This document shows, piece after piece, positions 16,282 to 25,895 of a stretch of DNA of 64,000 nucleotides. The number at the start of each line of letters is the position of its first letter. The first letter of the stretch is position 1. The notes below the pieces were generated by a model that was not told the DNA's origin, did not search any database, and saw nothing but the letters and a program-made list of their open reading frames with translations. A program made the position numbers and the translations under genes. The stretch covers positions 45,652-109,651 of the forward strand of contig QOOZ01000014.1 in NCBI GenBank assembly GCA_003331195.1, read 5' to 3'. Origin of the DNA: Puniceicoccaceae bacterium (lineage in GTDB: Bacteria; Verrucomicrobiota; Verrucomicrobiia; Opitutales; Coraliomargaritaceae).

Positions 16282-17346
16282 TTGTTTAATTCTGTGACGA
16301 AGCCAATCAAATCCCAAAACTTCAAGGACATCCTACCTGAACAAATTACGGCCTTTTGCCTGATTGTCGGTTTCGCTCTCTACACGGTCTGGGATCAGTT
16401 GTTTTGGTGGAGCAATCGCGAAGATTATAGCTTCGGCTACCTTGTGCCCCTATTTGCTGGCTACGTTCTTTTCGATCGCTGGCCTGTCATTCGCAGCTAT
16501 CTCTTCGCAGCTCATGCTCCTGGTCAGCCTGCTCCTGTTCGAGTCGAGCGTAGTGCGCTAGGTTCTCTTCTGGAATGGGTCGCGGTAGCCGTCTTCGCCG
16601 CTTCGGTTTGCCTTTTTACGATCGGCGCGCTCTTACGCGCGGCGACAGGGCCGCAAAATCCCGCCTCGCTCGCCATCGCAGCTAGTCTTGCAGGGCTCAC
16701 GCTTAGTACGGTCTTTATCTTTTCCAAGCAGTGCGCCGACGGTCAGGCAATGCCGCTCAAGCATCGCCTTGCGCTGACCGCGCTCTTTCTTTTCCCCGCT
16801 TTGATTTGGATGATTTCGGCGCCGTTGGTTTCTGTGGCTGAGACACAGATCCGCGTCTTTTTGCTGACCAAGGTGACCATTGCGGTATTTAGCTCTTTCG
16901 ATTTCCTTGGCTTCGAGTTGGAACGAGAAGGCAACGTCCTCATCCTGCCCGAAGGTCAAGTAGGCGTCGAGGAGGCCTGCTCTGGTATCCGTTCGCTCAC
17001 TGCTTGTCTCTTTGCTGGATCCTTCCTTGCTTCGGTCTTTTTGGATCGTTTTTGGAAAAAAATTCTCTTGGTTGGAGCGGCCATGCTTTTTGCGGTGCTG
17101 ACTAATTTGATCCGAAGTATTTTCCTGACACTATGGGCCTATTATCATGGCTCTCAAGCCATCGACGAACACTGGGTGCTTCCATTGATCGGCGATATTG
17201 GTACCGTCCACGATGTCACAGGTATGGCGATTCTTTTCTTCACCTGCATCGGCCTGATTTGCTTGTTACCTATCTTTAATTATAAATTAAAGGACTTTGA
17301 AGAAGATGAAGACTGGAATCAGTCGGAGCCTACTGATTCAGCATAA
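16282..17346 (+). CDS. Exosortase (PEP-CTERM protein-sorting transpeptidase)
   Basis: Exosortases are multi-span inner-membrane proteases that cleave PEP-CTERM tails. This 354-residue protein has about eight hydrophobic spans and the catalytic set Cys233 in VEEACSGIRSLT, Arg278 in TNLIRSIFLT and His310 in VHDVTGMAI. An insert of about 80 residues follows the third span and is rather basic. The C-terminus is acidic (KDFEEDEDWNQSEPTDSA) and cytosolic. The start codon appears to be TTG 16282, with GTG 16294 as an alternative; no ATG fits. No PEP-CTERM substrate and no EpsI-like partner is visible in the window, so its substrates lie elsewhere. Confidence 0.9.
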   Translation: MFNSVTKPIKSQNFKDILPEQITAFCLIVGFALYTVWDQLFWWSNREDYSFGYLVPLFAGYVLFDRWPVIRSYLFAAHAPGQPAPVRVERSALGSLLEWVAVAVFAASVCLFTIGALLRAATGPQNPASLAIAASLAGLTLSTVFIFSKQCADGQAMPLKHRLALTALFLFPALIWMISAPLVSVAETQIRVFLLTKVTIAVFSSFDFLGFELEREGNVLILPEGQVGVEEACSGIRSLTACLFAGSFLASVFLDRFWKKILLVGAAMLFAVLTNLIRSIFLTLWAYYHGSQAIDEHWVLPLIGDIGTVHDVTGMAILFFTCIGLICLLPIFNYKLKDFEEDEDWNQSEPTDSA

Positions 17347-17528
17347 TCTTGCGACCTTAATAGATAGCAATAAGACTGAAGCTGCAGCGCATCCATATTT
17401 CGCGCTCCATCGATAAGCGTGAATTTGTAGGTGCCACGCCACAAAATTACTCACTCGTTGTTTGCCTAAGTTTGCGTTGAAGTATTCAGCGTGTCGCGGA
17501 GTTAAGCATCAACTGCGTTGCTGAAATT

Positions 17529-18449
17529 CTACACCTTAGTCAGCGCTTCTTTTTTTTGTTCGGCCTGCTCGGCTAGCATTCTGTGACGGCGGGCGCGGAC
17601 GTCGAACATGTCGGATTGTTCCTCGGCGTGGTAGGAGGAGCGGATCATTGGGCCGGACTCGCAGGCACCGAAGCCGATCTCTAGGGCGTATTTTTTCCAA
17701 CGTGCAAATTCATCGGGGGTGACCCAGCGGTCAATAGCGGCATGCTGTTTAGAGGGTTGTAGATACTGGCCAATAGTGAGCACGTCGACGCCGACTTTAA
17801 GCATATCCTTGAGCACTTCCTTAATCTCCTGCTCCTTTTCGCCAATGCCGAGCATGATGCCGGACTTGGTGATGAAACCGCGCGATTTAGCGTGTTCCAA
17901 TACCCAGAGGGAGCGGTCGTAGCGTGCGGTCTTACGGATCGGACGTTGCAGGCGTTTGACCGTTTCGAGGTTGTGGTTGAAAATGTCGGGGCAGGCATCT
18001 AAGACCAGATCAAGGTATTCCTGTTGGCCGCGAAAGTCGGCGGTGAGTACTTCGACAGCGCACTCGGGCATACGGTGATGGACCGCACGAATGGTAGCTG
18101 CCCAGACCGAGGCTCCGCCATCTTTCAGATCGTCGCGGGCGACGGAAGTGATCACGGCGTGCTTGAGGTTCATTCGGGCTATAGATTCGGCCACGCGGGC
18201 GGGTTCACCCATATCGAGTTCGGTCGGTCGACCAGTTTGAATAGCGCAAAAGGTGCAGGAACGAGTACAAATGTTGCCCAGAATCATGACGGTGGCGGTA
18301 CCGCGAGACCAGCATTCGCCCATGTTCGGACATTGGGCACTCTTACAGACGGTATGCAGATCGTTGTTATCGACGATCTCGCGCACGGCTTTATATTCGG
18401 GGCTGGTGGGTAGTTTGGCTCGGAGCCAATCTGGTTTTCGCATATCCAT
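17529..18449 (-). CDS. lipA: Lipoyl synthase
   Basis: LipA inserts two sulfur atoms into octanoyl groups on lipoyl domains. Both cluster motifs are present: the auxiliary cluster CKSAQCPNMGEC and the radical-SAM CTRSCTFC. GEPARVAESIARMNLKHAVI and VLTIGQYLQPSKQHAAIDRW are family-typical, and the C-terminal ESGPMIRSSYHAEEQ carries the conserved SSY serine. I use ATG 18449, which lies 4 bases after the lipB stop; ATG 18443 is also possible. The frame further upstream overlaps lipB. The order lipB then lipA is common and indicates coupled expression. Confidence 0.95.
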   Translation of the reverse strand: MDMRKPDWLRAKLPTSPEYKAVREIVDNNDLHTVCKSAQCPNMGECWSRGTATVMILGNICTRSCTFCAIQTGRPTELDMGEPARVAESIARMNLKHAVITSVARDDLKDGGASVWAATIRAVHHRMPECAVEVLTADFRGQQEYLDLVLDACPDIFNHNLETVKRLQRPIRKTARYDRSLWVLEHAKSRGFITKSGIMLGIGEKEQEIKEVLKDMLKVGVDVLTIGQYLQPSKQHAAIDRWVTPDEFARWKKYALEIGFGACESGPMIRSSYHAEEQSDMFDVRARRHRMLAEQAEQKKEALTKV

Positions 18450-18453
18450 CTTG

Positions 18454-19110
18454 TTAAGGACTGTTCCTAAAAACTTGTTTAAATTCAACTGCTAATCGCG
18501 CTTTTACCTCTGCTATGTCGACGGCCTTATTTAGCTCATCATCAAGTGAGGTCACGCTGCCGTCGCTAATCCCACAGGGCACAATGCCGTCAAAGTGCTC
18601 CATCTTGGGGCAAACGTTGAGTGCGAAGCCGTGGTAAGTGATCCATGAGCGCACGGCTACGCCGATGGCGCAGATCTTCCGCTCATTGTTTAACCAGATA
18701 CCAGTTTGACCTTTGCGGCGGGCTGCGGCCAAGCCGTAAGTGGCGAGGGTACGGATGACGACCTCTTCGAGATCTCGCAGGTAGGCGTGGAGATCTTTAC
18801 GATGTGCGAGCGAGAGGATGGGGTAGCCTAGGATTTGGCCGGGTCCATGGTAAGTGATGTCGCCCCCTCGGTTTGATTTGAAAATGGCGATGCCCTGCCG
18901 GGAACACTCGGCTTCAGTCCAAAGTAGGTGCTGTTCTGAGTCTTTGCGCATGCCCATGGTGTAGACAGGTGTGTGCTCGGTAAAAATAAGAGCGTCGCCG
19001 CACTCGCCCCTTCGACGTTGTTCGACGCGTAACTTTTGCTGCTCGAAAGCGTCGGCGTAGTCGGTCAGCTCCCAGTCGATCACTTCGATTTCTGTGATTG
19101 AATTAGTCAT
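18454..19110 (-). CDS. lipB: Octanoyltransferase LipB
   Basis: LipB moves octanoate from acyl carrier protein to lipoyl domains, the step before LipA. The family motifs are RGGDITYHGPGQILGYPI, KICAIGVAVRSWITYHGFAL and IVPCGISDGSVTSL with the catalytic Cys; the Lys in ERKICAIGV is the usual partner. The product from ATG 19110 is 218 residues, normal for LipB. Its ATG overlaps the TGA of the truncated amidotransferase gene upstream (ATGA), so translation may be coupled. Confidence 0.94.
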   Translation of the reverse strand: MTNSITEIEVIDWELTDYADAFEQQKLRVEQRRRGECGDALIFTEHTPVYTMGMRKDSEQHLLWTEAECSRQGIAIFKSNRGGDITYHGPGQILGYPILSLAHRKDLHAYLRDLEEVVIRTLATYGLAAARRKGQTGIWLNNERKICAIGVAVRSWITYHGFALNVCPKMEHFDGIVPCGISDGSVTSLDDELNKAVDIAEVKARLAVEFKQVFRNSP

Positions 19111-19391
19111 GCGATTACTTGCCCGCCGAGGCAGATACCGATGGCGTATTTGCCCCACGCAATCGCCTCGCGGATAAGCGCCTTTTCTAGTGCAAGCCAA
19201 GGATATTTGGCCTTTTCATAGATATTCATGGGGCCGCCCTTAATAAATAGGCAGTCGAAATCCTTAATGCTCGGCAGTTCGCCGTCCTCGTAGAGTCGGT
19301 GGCTACGGAGAGGGTGCCCATGGGTTTGTGCCCAGTCTGCCAGTGCGGCAGGCCCCTCAAACGATACATGTTGTAGGCATAAGATTCGCAT
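19107..19391 (-). CDS. Truncated class I glutamine amidotransferase-like protein
   Basis: The 94-residue ORF from ATG 19391 resembles the first half of GuaA-like class I glutamine amidotransferases: MRILCLQHVSFEGPAALADW, the oxyanion segment FDCLFIKGGPMNIYE, and WGKYAIGICLGGQVIA. In full-length relatives (usually about 230 residues) the Cys in GICLG is the nucleophile and sits near the middle. Here the protein stops four residues later with the TGA overlapping the lipB start. The catalytic His and Glu are therefore missing. It looks like a truncated gene kept at the head of the lip operon, or a leftover; it may still act as a leader for lipB translation. Confidence 0.6.
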   Translation of the reverse strand: MRILCLQHVSFEGPAALADWAQTHGHPLRSHRLYEDGELPSIKDFDCLFIKGGPMNIYEKAKYPWLALEKALIREAIAWGKYAIGICLGGQVIA

Positions 19392-19450
19392 CTTTTGTAA
19401 TGTATAATGACGGTTGTCTTTCTCGGCTTGGAGTCTAGTTAAAAGAGACC

Positions 19451-21052
19451 ATGAAATTTCACCGTTTGTCTTGGCCACTCTTTGCTCTAGCTCTTTTTGG
19501 GGCGCTGGTCGGCTTTTTCATTTCGACTGTAAGCCCTTTTTCTAACTTTTTTGGAGCAGTTGCTAAAGATGAGCTTAGGGCAAGCGACCTTGCGGCACAA
19601 GTGGATTCCGATTTTCCACTCAGGTCGAGTGATCAAGCTGGAACCCGAGACCTTGCCTATCCTAGCAAGGTCATCCCTGGGGAGCTGGTGGTTCACTTCG
19701 ACAATCGCAATGACTACCTCGCTTATCTAGAGGCACTCACAAATGCTGGTATCGCGCCACTTGGCCAGATCGACAAGCTCCTCGCCGTGCGCATCCCCGA
19801 GAGCGCTTTACTCCAGGCAAACTTCGGCCAATTCGGCGCCCGTTCCAGCTACTCTTACCCTATCGAGTGTCCGCTGCCGCCTGTCGAAATTGATCCTGAA
19901 GCGCTCGCCAGTCTTCGCGCTTACGGTCTCTCGGCTTGTGCTATCACAGGCGGCTTCATTGCCGGGCAGGGCGAGGGAGTCATCGTGGCCATTCTCGATT
20001 CGGGCATCCAAGCGCACCCGCAGTTTGATGAAGTTTACATCGTGCCTATCGATTTAGCTGGTGGTGGCATGGCGGGGCCCGGCGCAGCGCATGGCACTTC
20101 GGTTGCCTCGATCATTACCGGTAGTGAAGGCATTGCGCCCGCTGCCGAACTATTTGTTGTTCGTTTGCTGGATGGGGAAGGATTGGGCAATAGCTACCAT
20201 GTGGCCCAGGGTATCGTGCAAGCGGTCGATTTCGGCGTGCAGATTATCAATATGAGCCTCGGTGTCTACCAAGACTCACCATTGCTTCGCCAAGCCGTCA
20301 AATATGCCGATGATCGCGGTGTAATCATGGTCGCTGCTGCGGGTAATGACGGCTACAACCACATACCATATCCTGCCGCTTATTCACAAGTGCTTGCCGT
20401 GACCGCAGTGGATGCGAATGGACAACATGCCTTCTTTCCAAATCAATCCGAGGAAATTGACTTTGCCGCACCTGGCGTCGGCGTGCTCACAGCTAAAGAA
20501 GACAAAGGCAATAAGCTATTTTCTGGTACCTCCGCAGCTGCGCCTTTTGTTAGCGGAACACTTGCTTCGCTAATGTCTGGCGCTGGCGCATTGCCACCTA
20601 AGCAAGCAGTTGAGATCCTTAAGCGCTACCTTAACGACCAAGGTGCGCCCAGCGCTGACCCAGTCTACGGTGCTGGCCTCGTCGATTGGGATCGCCTTCG
20701 CGAGCGCGCCACGCCTAACCTACTCGATGTCGCGCTAGCCGACATTTACCTTCAGCCCAATGCCCTGCCTGGAACCACTATGCCGATTGAAGTCACCGTC
20801 CAGAATCGTGGTACTAATTGGTTCAGCGATGCTCGGCTCGATGTTTTCATTGGTGAGGCCGAGCCAGTTAGTTTCGTCCTTGGTTCTCTCGGGCCTGGTG
20901 AGACGACTACGCGTAAAGTATTTACTCAGATCCCCACGCTGGACAGCGATGAAACGCTTAGTCTCGCCGCTCGCGTCTTGCCCATGAAGCTTGAAGACGA
21001 TGTCCGTCTGAATAACAATCTCAAGGCCGTCACCTTTCGTCCAGCCAAGTAG
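19451..21052 (+). CDS. Membrane-anchored or secreted subtilisin-like serine protease
   Basis: The 533-residue S8 protease has an N-terminal hydrophobic signal/anchor (residues 6-26) and a propeptide-like region to about 170. The catalytic domain has Asp183 in VAILDSGIQAHPQF, His214 in AAHGTSVASIITG, oxyanion Asn299 in AAAGNDGYNH and Ser361 in FSGTSAAAPFVSGT. The C-terminal part, from about 425, looks like a CARDB beta-sandwich (ADIYLQPNALPGTTMPIEVT and VQNRGTNWFSDARLDVF). It probably acts outside the inner membrane; no PEP-CTERM tail is present. AAAAGAGA-like purines precede the start. It is divergent from the truncated amidotransferase, with 59 bases between starts. Confidence 0.92.
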   Translation: MKFHRLSWPLFALALFGALVGFFISTVSPFSNFFGAVAKDELRASDLAAQVDSDFPLRSSDQAGTRDLAYPSKVIPGELVVHFDNRNDYLAYLEALTNAGIAPLGQIDKLLAVRIPESALLQANFGQFGARSSYSYPIECPLPPVEIDPEALASLRAYGLSACAITGGFIAGQGEGVIVAILDSGIQAHPQFDEVYIVPIDLAGGGMAGPGAAHGTSVASIITGSEGIAPAAELFVVRLLDGEGLGNSYHVAQGIVQAVDFGVQIINMSLGVYQDSPLLRQAVKYADDRGVIMVAAAGNDGYNHIPYPAAYSQVLAVTAVDANGQHAFFPNQSEEIDFAAPGVGVLTAKEDKGNKLFSGTSAAAPFVSGTLASLMSGAGALPPKQAVEILKRYLNDQGAPSADPVYGAGLVDWDRLRERATPNLLDVALADIYLQPNALPGTTMPIEVTVQNRGTNWFSDARLDVFIGEAEPVSFVLGSLGPGETTTRKVFTQIPTLDSDETLSLAARVLPMKLEDDVRLNNNLKAVTFRPAK

Positions 21053-21182
21053 TGGCTAGTGCATTCGCCATCGAGTCGTGCTCCACGAGCTATTTACGGA
21101 AGCAGAAGCAGTCATTAGGCCTTTTTTAACTGGATTTGCTTGCCCAGTCACTATACCGCTATCTGGCTAAGAAAGTACTTTC

Positions 21183-22322
21183 ATGAATGATTCCGAACAA
21201 GCACCGATCATCCCTGAAGAGGGAGAGGTTGGATTCGTCGAGTATCAGGATTTTGTTTCCAAGGAGCCGTTTAAATTCGCCTCTGGGGGCAAGCTCCCTG
21301 AGCTGACGCTCCGTTATGAGACATACGGGCATCTTAATGCGGCCAAGGATAACGCCGTTCTGATCTGCCATGCTCTCAGCGGCGATCACCACTGCGCTGG
21401 CGTCCACGGTATCGAAGAGCGCAAGCAAGGCTGGTGGAATTTTATGGTTGGTCCTGGTAAGCCAATCGATACAACCCGCTACTTTGTGATTTGTTCCAAT
21501 GTACTCGGTGGTTGCCAAGGTTCGACTGGTCCAGGTTCGATCAACTCTGAAACGGGCAAAGCTTACCAGCTCGATTTCCCAAAACTCACTGTGCAAGATA
21601 TGGTCAGAGCGCAGTCACTCCTTGTTGATCATTTCGGGATCGACCGTCTCCACGCCGTCATCGGTGGTAGCATGGGGGGCATGCAGACCGTACAATGGGC
21701 GATTGATTTTCCTGACCGTGTCGGCCGCTATATCGCGCTCGCTTGCGGCGCTCGACATACCGCACAAGCCATCGCCTTTAACGATACGGGTCGCCAAGCC
21801 ATCATCTCAGATCCTGCATGGCAGCAAGGTAGCTACGATCCCCAGCACGGCCCTGACCAAGGCCTGGCCGTGGCGCGCATGATGGCACACATCACCTATC
21901 TCTCCGATGTCGGCATGGAGAGTAAGTTCGGCCGCAAACGTCGTAACGCCGACGAGTCTAAGGAGCACTTCGACGTCGAGTTCGAGGTCGAAAGTTATCT
22001 GCGCTATCAGGGCGCGAGTTTCGTTTCCCGATTCGACGCCAATAGCTACTTGTATCTCACCAAAGCCCTCGACCGTTTCGACCTCCACGGCCCCGAATCG
22101 CTCGACGCCACCCTCAGTGCAGTCACCGCGCCTGGACTCGTCGTCGGTTTTACTTCCGATTGGCTCTATCCGCCGCAGGGCAATCGTGAGATTGTCGAAT
22201 CACTGCTACGTCTAGGCAAGCATGCCACCTATGCCGAACTCGCGATGGATTTTGGGCACGACTCCTTCCTAGTGCGTGCCCCTCGACTCTACGAGCTTAT
22301 CCACCGATTCCTAATTCGCTAA
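21183..22322 (+). CDS. metX: Homoserine O-acetyltransferase
   Basis: MetX acetylates (or in some clades succinylates) homoserine for methionine synthesis. It is an alpha/beta hydrolase of 379 residues with nucleophile Ser163 in VIGGSMGGMQTVQW, GGCQGSTGPGS as the oxyanion strand, Asp in FTSDWLYPP and His in FGHDSFLV. NVLGGCQGSTGP and the whole length are typical. metW follows 7 bases downstream, as in many proteobacteria. The 130-base leader shows no recognisable SAM riboswitch. Confidence 0.93.
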   Translation: MNDSEQAPIIPEEGEVGFVEYQDFVSKEPFKFASGGKLPELTLRYETYGHLNAAKDNAVLICHALSGDHHCAGVHGIEERKQGWWNFMVGPGKPIDTTRYFVICSNVLGGCQGSTGPGSINSETGKAYQLDFPKLTVQDMVRAQSLLVDHFGIDRLHAVIGGSMGGMQTVQWAIDFPDRVGRYIALACGARHTAQAIAFNDTGRQAIISDPAWQQGSYDPQHGPDQGLAVARMMAHITYLSDVGMESKFGRKRRNADESKEHFDVEFEVESYLRYQGASFVSRFDANSYLYLTKALDRFDLHGPESLDATLSAVTAPGLVVGFTSDWLYPPQGNREIVESLLRLGKHATYAELAMDFGHDSFLVRAPRLYELIHRFLIR

Positions 22323-22329
22323 TTTTGCC

Positions 22330-22941
22330 ATGAGCCCAAACGATAAAAAACGTCAGGCCGACTCACAGATCATCGCCCGCTGGGTGCATGAGGGCGATCG
22401 CGTGCTCGACCTTGGCTGCGGGCGCGGCATTCTGTTAGAGTATTTACAGCAAAAAAAATCGATCTACGGCGTCGGTGTGGACATCGATCTGGGTAAAATA
22501 CTGAGCTGCGTGAAGCGTGGTGTGCCCGCCTATCAAGGCGACATCGGCGCAATTCTCGCAACTTTCCCTGACGATTCTTTCGACCACGTGATTCTCAGTC
22601 GCACCGTCGAACAACTCGAAGATGCCGACTCGACCCTTGCTGAGGGTCTCCGGGTAGGTCGCCACGTCACAGTCGGTTTTGTCAATAAAGGCTTCTGGAT
22701 CAATCGTCTTAATGCCTTGTTCCACGGCAACCGCACGGTCAATGAAGTGTATCCAAAACCTTGGTACGAGTCCATGCCCAGTAATCCGTTTTCAGTAGCC
22801 GAGTTTGAAGCATTTTGTGATGAGCGTAAGATTGTGATAAAGAATAGAGCTTATCTTTCAGGGGATTGGCGCAACGAATGCCGCAAATTGCCCAATTTGC
22901 TGGCAGGTTATGCGATCTACGATTTATCTTCGATTGATTGA
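22330..22941 (+). CDS. metW: Methionine biosynthesis protein MetW
   Basis: MetW is a small class I methyltransferase-fold protein that works with MetX. The 203-residue product opens with RQADSQIIARWVHEGDRVLD, then LGCGRGILLEYLQ (SAM site), VDIDLGKILSCVKRGVPAYQ, and DSFDHVILSRTVEQLED, all typical of MetW. NAWFVTKPWYESMP-like features (YPKPWYESMPSNPFSVAEFE) close the domain. The metX-metW pair is co-transcribed. Confidence 0.92.
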   Translation: MSPNDKKRQADSQIIARWVHEGDRVLDLGCGRGILLEYLQQKKSIYGVGVDIDLGKILSCVKRGVPAYQGDIGAILATFPDDSFDHVILSRTVEQLEDADSTLAEGLRVGRHVTVGFVNKGFWINRLNALFHGNRTVNEVYPKPWYESMPSNPFSVAEFEAFCDERKIVIKNRAYLSGDWRNECRKLPNLLAGYAIYDLSSID

Positions 22942-23075
22942 TTCATTTTCATAAAATACAAGGCGCAGAAAATTTAAAACGTGATCGATCCTTTTTATGG
23001 AGACAACTCCGTGCCACGATTGGCGCTGGCCAGATTAGGCGTCGATTTATTCAGCCTAGTGGCACACGTTCGTAA

Positions 23076-24887
23076 CTAGAACCGCTCGCCTTGCTTCGCT
23101 CTGTCTCGCATACGGTCGACGTAGATCGACACATCGGGCAGTGTGTCCCCAAGATGGTCTTTAGCCCGTTTTAGTGCCTTTGCTGTCGACATCGTGGGAT
23201 TGCTCGGTTCGTCGGTAAAGATATTGCGTTCCTCGATCTGTTCATAAATGCCTGAGTTTTTCAGCACGCGTACCATGTCAGCCTTTACCTCGCTCAAGAT
23301 TAGATAGCGACCTTTCTCACCCATGTAGAGCAGCAGCTCTTCGAGCGCCATTACACCCGTGGCATCGAGATTATGGGCGTTGCGCATTTTAAGAATGACG
23401 ATCTTGAGATTGGGCTCTTCGCATATGCGACGCATCTGATCGCGGAATAAATCCGCTGCGCCGAAGAAGAGTTCGCCCTCCACGTGGACGATAGAAACTT
23501 GTGGAACGGAGCGTTGCTCTGGCCTATCCATCTCCGCCAGCTGGCCTTCTTCGTTGAACGAGTATTCCACCATTTCGGGTCGAGCCACTTTTTTGAGAAA
23601 GAGGATAATCGATGTGCCCACACCCACATAGATAGCAGTGTCGAGTGGCATAAAGAGGCCACTTACAAAGGTCGCCCCAAAGACGGTTGCATCGGACTTT
23701 GTCGTAAAAGTCACAATGCGAATGGCGTGTTTGTTAATAAGCGAAATGCCGATCGCGATGACAAGGACAGCCAGTGTGCATTGTGGGATGTATTGTGTGA
23801 GCGGCCCTAGAGCAAAGGCACCGATGAAGACAATGATGCCACTGATGCAGCTAGACAGAACGGTGCTTCCACCGCTTGTGGTGCTGAGTGTCGAGCGAGT
23901 CAACGAGCCAGAAGCAGGCATTCCCGAGAAGAAAGCGCAAGCAATGTTGGACATACCGATAGAGAACATCGCTTGGTTGGCATCGAGACGGCCGCCTGTT
24001 TTGGCTGCCAGCGATTTGCCGATTGAGATTCCTTCGAGAATACAAAGTAGAGCGATGGCGAGCGCGGGACTGGCGAGTAATTGAATACTGCTAAGTGAAA
24101 GGTCCGGCGCTTGGAATGACCAATCTGCTGCGTTGATTCCGCTTAGGAATTGGATTCCGCTCTCATGCCCAAAAATCAACTCCGTGGCAGCAGATATGGC
24201 AACTATGCAGATCGCGACATTTGGTAGCGCTTTAAATTTTTTATTTAAAAAAACAAATAGACAGGCGGTTGATAGACTGACACCAAGGGTTGCCCAATGC
24301 GCAGTATGGATCGATTGGAACATCAGAACCGCTGATTCGTAAAAAGTGGCTCCCTTGTCCAGCATCTCTAGCCCTAAGGACTTTGGAATCTGATTTGTGA
24401 TTATCAATAAGGCTGCCGCAGTGATGTAGCCAGTGATAACCGAGCGGGAAATGTATTGCACCAGATTAGCAACTTTGAAGTAAGCGCCGATCACCACAAA
24501 CAGCCCCACCATAAAGATGAGCAATGGCACCATGCCGAGTTTTTCTACTCCTACAATGCCGAGGCTAGCGAAAGCACTCAGCAACATGACTGATGTGGCA
24601 TTAGTTGGCCCCACAGTGATGAAGTGGCTCTTTGCAAAAATCGGGGCGACCATCGCCGCGATGGCGGAGCCATAGATGCCGTATTGGATGGGTAACCCAG
24701 CGATCAACGCGTAGGCCATGCCTTGTGGGAAAGCGAGTAGTGCGACATTAAGCCCAGCGCGGAGGTCGCCACTTAAGTAACCAACTTGGTAGCCCGCCAG
24801 CGTCTGCCGCAGGGGCATGAGCTTGAGTGTATTGTATTCTCTCGCAGCGTAAAACCCGTTTTTTAAGTGTTGAAAAAAGGCGGCCAT
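23076..24887 (-). CDS. SulP-family anion permease with STAS domain
   Basis: The 603-residue protein (start ATG 24887) has the SLC26/SulP membrane core: RAGLNVALLAFPQGMAYALI near the start, IPIQYGIYGS-type segment, and about 12-14 spans. From about residue 460 a cytosolic STAS domain follows (VPQVSIVHVEGELFFGAADL, then LDATGVMALEELL). SulP members carry sulfate, bicarbonate or other anions. There are no cys genes beside it, so the substrate is open. The C-terminus is basic (DRMRDRAKQGERF). It begins 34 bases after hisN, on the same strand. Confidence 0.88.
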   Translation of the reverse strand: MAAFFQHLKNGFYAAREYNTLKLMPLRQTLAGYQVGYLSGDLRAGLNVALLAFPQGMAYALIAGLPIQYGIYGSAIAAMVAPIFAKSHFITVGPTNATSVMLLSAFASLGIVGVEKLGMVPLLIFMVGLFVVIGAYFKVANLVQYISRSVITGYITAAALLIITNQIPKSLGLEMLDKGATFYESAVLMFQSIHTAHWATLGVSLSTACLFVFLNKKFKALPNVAICIVAISAATELIFGHESGIQFLSGINAADWSFQAPDLSLSSIQLLASPALAIALLCILEGISIGKSLAAKTGGRLDANQAMFSIGMSNIACAFFSGMPASGSLTRSTLSTTSGGSTVLSSCISGIIVFIGAFALGPLTQYIPQCTLAVLVIAIGISLINKHAIRIVTFTTKSDATVFGATFVSGLFMPLDTAIYVGVGTSIILFLKKVARPEMVEYSFNEEGQLAEMDRPEQRSVPQVSIVHVEGELFFGAADLFRDQMRRICEEPNLKIVILKMRNAHNLDATGVMALEELLLYMGEKGRYLILSEVKADMVRVLKNSGIYEQIEERNIFTDEPSNPTMSTAKALKRAKDHLGDTLPDVSIYVDRMRDRAKQGERF

Positions 24888-24921
24888 GGCGTGCGTAGCT
24901 ACAAGGTATTTTATGGCCGGT

Positions 24922-25707
24922 TTACTTGGCGGGGTAAAGGGTTGCCATGACTTCGCCGTGGAGCGGTGCTTTGGCTGCGATGATGGAACGCTCTTCAAAG
25001 GCGTCGCCTCCATTCCAGCCGGTCACTGTAAAGCCCGCACCTTCAAGGCAGGGTAGGATGGCCGCGCAGTCCCAGATCTCCATCATAGGATCGCACATGA
25101 TATCGATAAAACCCGAGCAAAGAAGAATGTAGCCACCCGCATCTCCCCATGAGCGGTAGAGAGCAGTCTTCGGTGGGAGTGCCGTCCAATCGGCCTCGTT
25201 TTGCCACAATGTCTTACGGATCGGATCCGTCGTACTGAGTGTTGCTTCGCTGAGCGGGCAAGCATCGCGCCCAAACACAGGTTTGCCGTTTAGGGTCGTC
25301 GTCTCGCAATCACCGATTACCATTTGCTTAAGTATTGGTTGGTTGATCGCTCCGATCACTGGGCGACCTTTATGCATGAGTGCAACCAAGGTGGCAAAGA
25401 GTGGTACTCCAGAAATGAAAGACTTGGTTCCATCGACCGGATCGAGAACCCAGACGAAGTCGGCATCGTCGCGCTCGCGGCCGTATTCTTCACCGATGAT
25501 ACCGTGCTCAGGATAGCGCTCGGCGAGGATCTCACGGATACGTTTCTCCGCATTTTGATCTGCCAGAGTGACGGGAGTGGCGTCAGATTTCCGTTCGATC
25601 TCTATGTCAGGGCCGTAGTGAGGCAGTATCTCTTTGGACGCTTCATCGCAGAGATATACGATAAATTTGATAAATTCGTCTTTTTGTGCGCGAGTGAGTT
25701 CCGACAT
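24922..25707 (-). CDS. hisN: Histidinol-phosphatase, inositol monophosphatase family
   Basis: This 261-residue protein (start ATG 25707) belongs to the IMPase fold. Metal sites are GEEYG (motif I), DPVDGTKSFISGVPLF (motif II, typical of the HisN clade) and MEIWDCAAILPCLEGAG (motif III). HisN dephosphorylates histidinol phosphate; hisG is the only other his gene here. The YRSWGDAGGYILLCSGFIDI stretch is the HisN type. A general inositol phosphatase cannot be fully excluded. sulP follows after 34 bases. Confidence 0.86.
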   Translation of the reverse strand: MSELTRAQKDEFIKFIVYLCDEASKEILPHYGPDIEIERKSDATPVTLADQNAEKRIREILAERYPEHGIIGEEYGRERDDADFVWVLDPVDGTKSFISGVPLFATLVALMHKGRPVIGAINQPILKQMVIGDCETTTLNGKPVFGRDACPLSEATLSTTDPIRKTLWQNEADWTALPPKTALYRSWGDAGGYILLCSGFIDIMCDPMMEIWDCAAILPCLEGAGFTVTGWNGGDAFEERSIIAAKAPLHGEVMATLYPAK

Positions 25708-25895
25708 TTTATTTTGCTGATATATCTTGTTAGAAACTAGAAAACTGGGGAGTCCTTTGACGAGAGGCAACAGCAGAGTCATCAATGGTGGTATTTGATC
25801 TGGGCTATGTGAATAATAACGCCTAAAGTAGGGACTCCATGCGCTTGCATGACTAATTGTCTTTTTCGTTAAGTACCATTATTGGATAGTTTAAT

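Noticed and set aside
21053..21182. Possible SAM riboswitch upstream of metX
   Set aside because: The 130-base leader lacks the SAM riboswitch core and is too short for the common classes.
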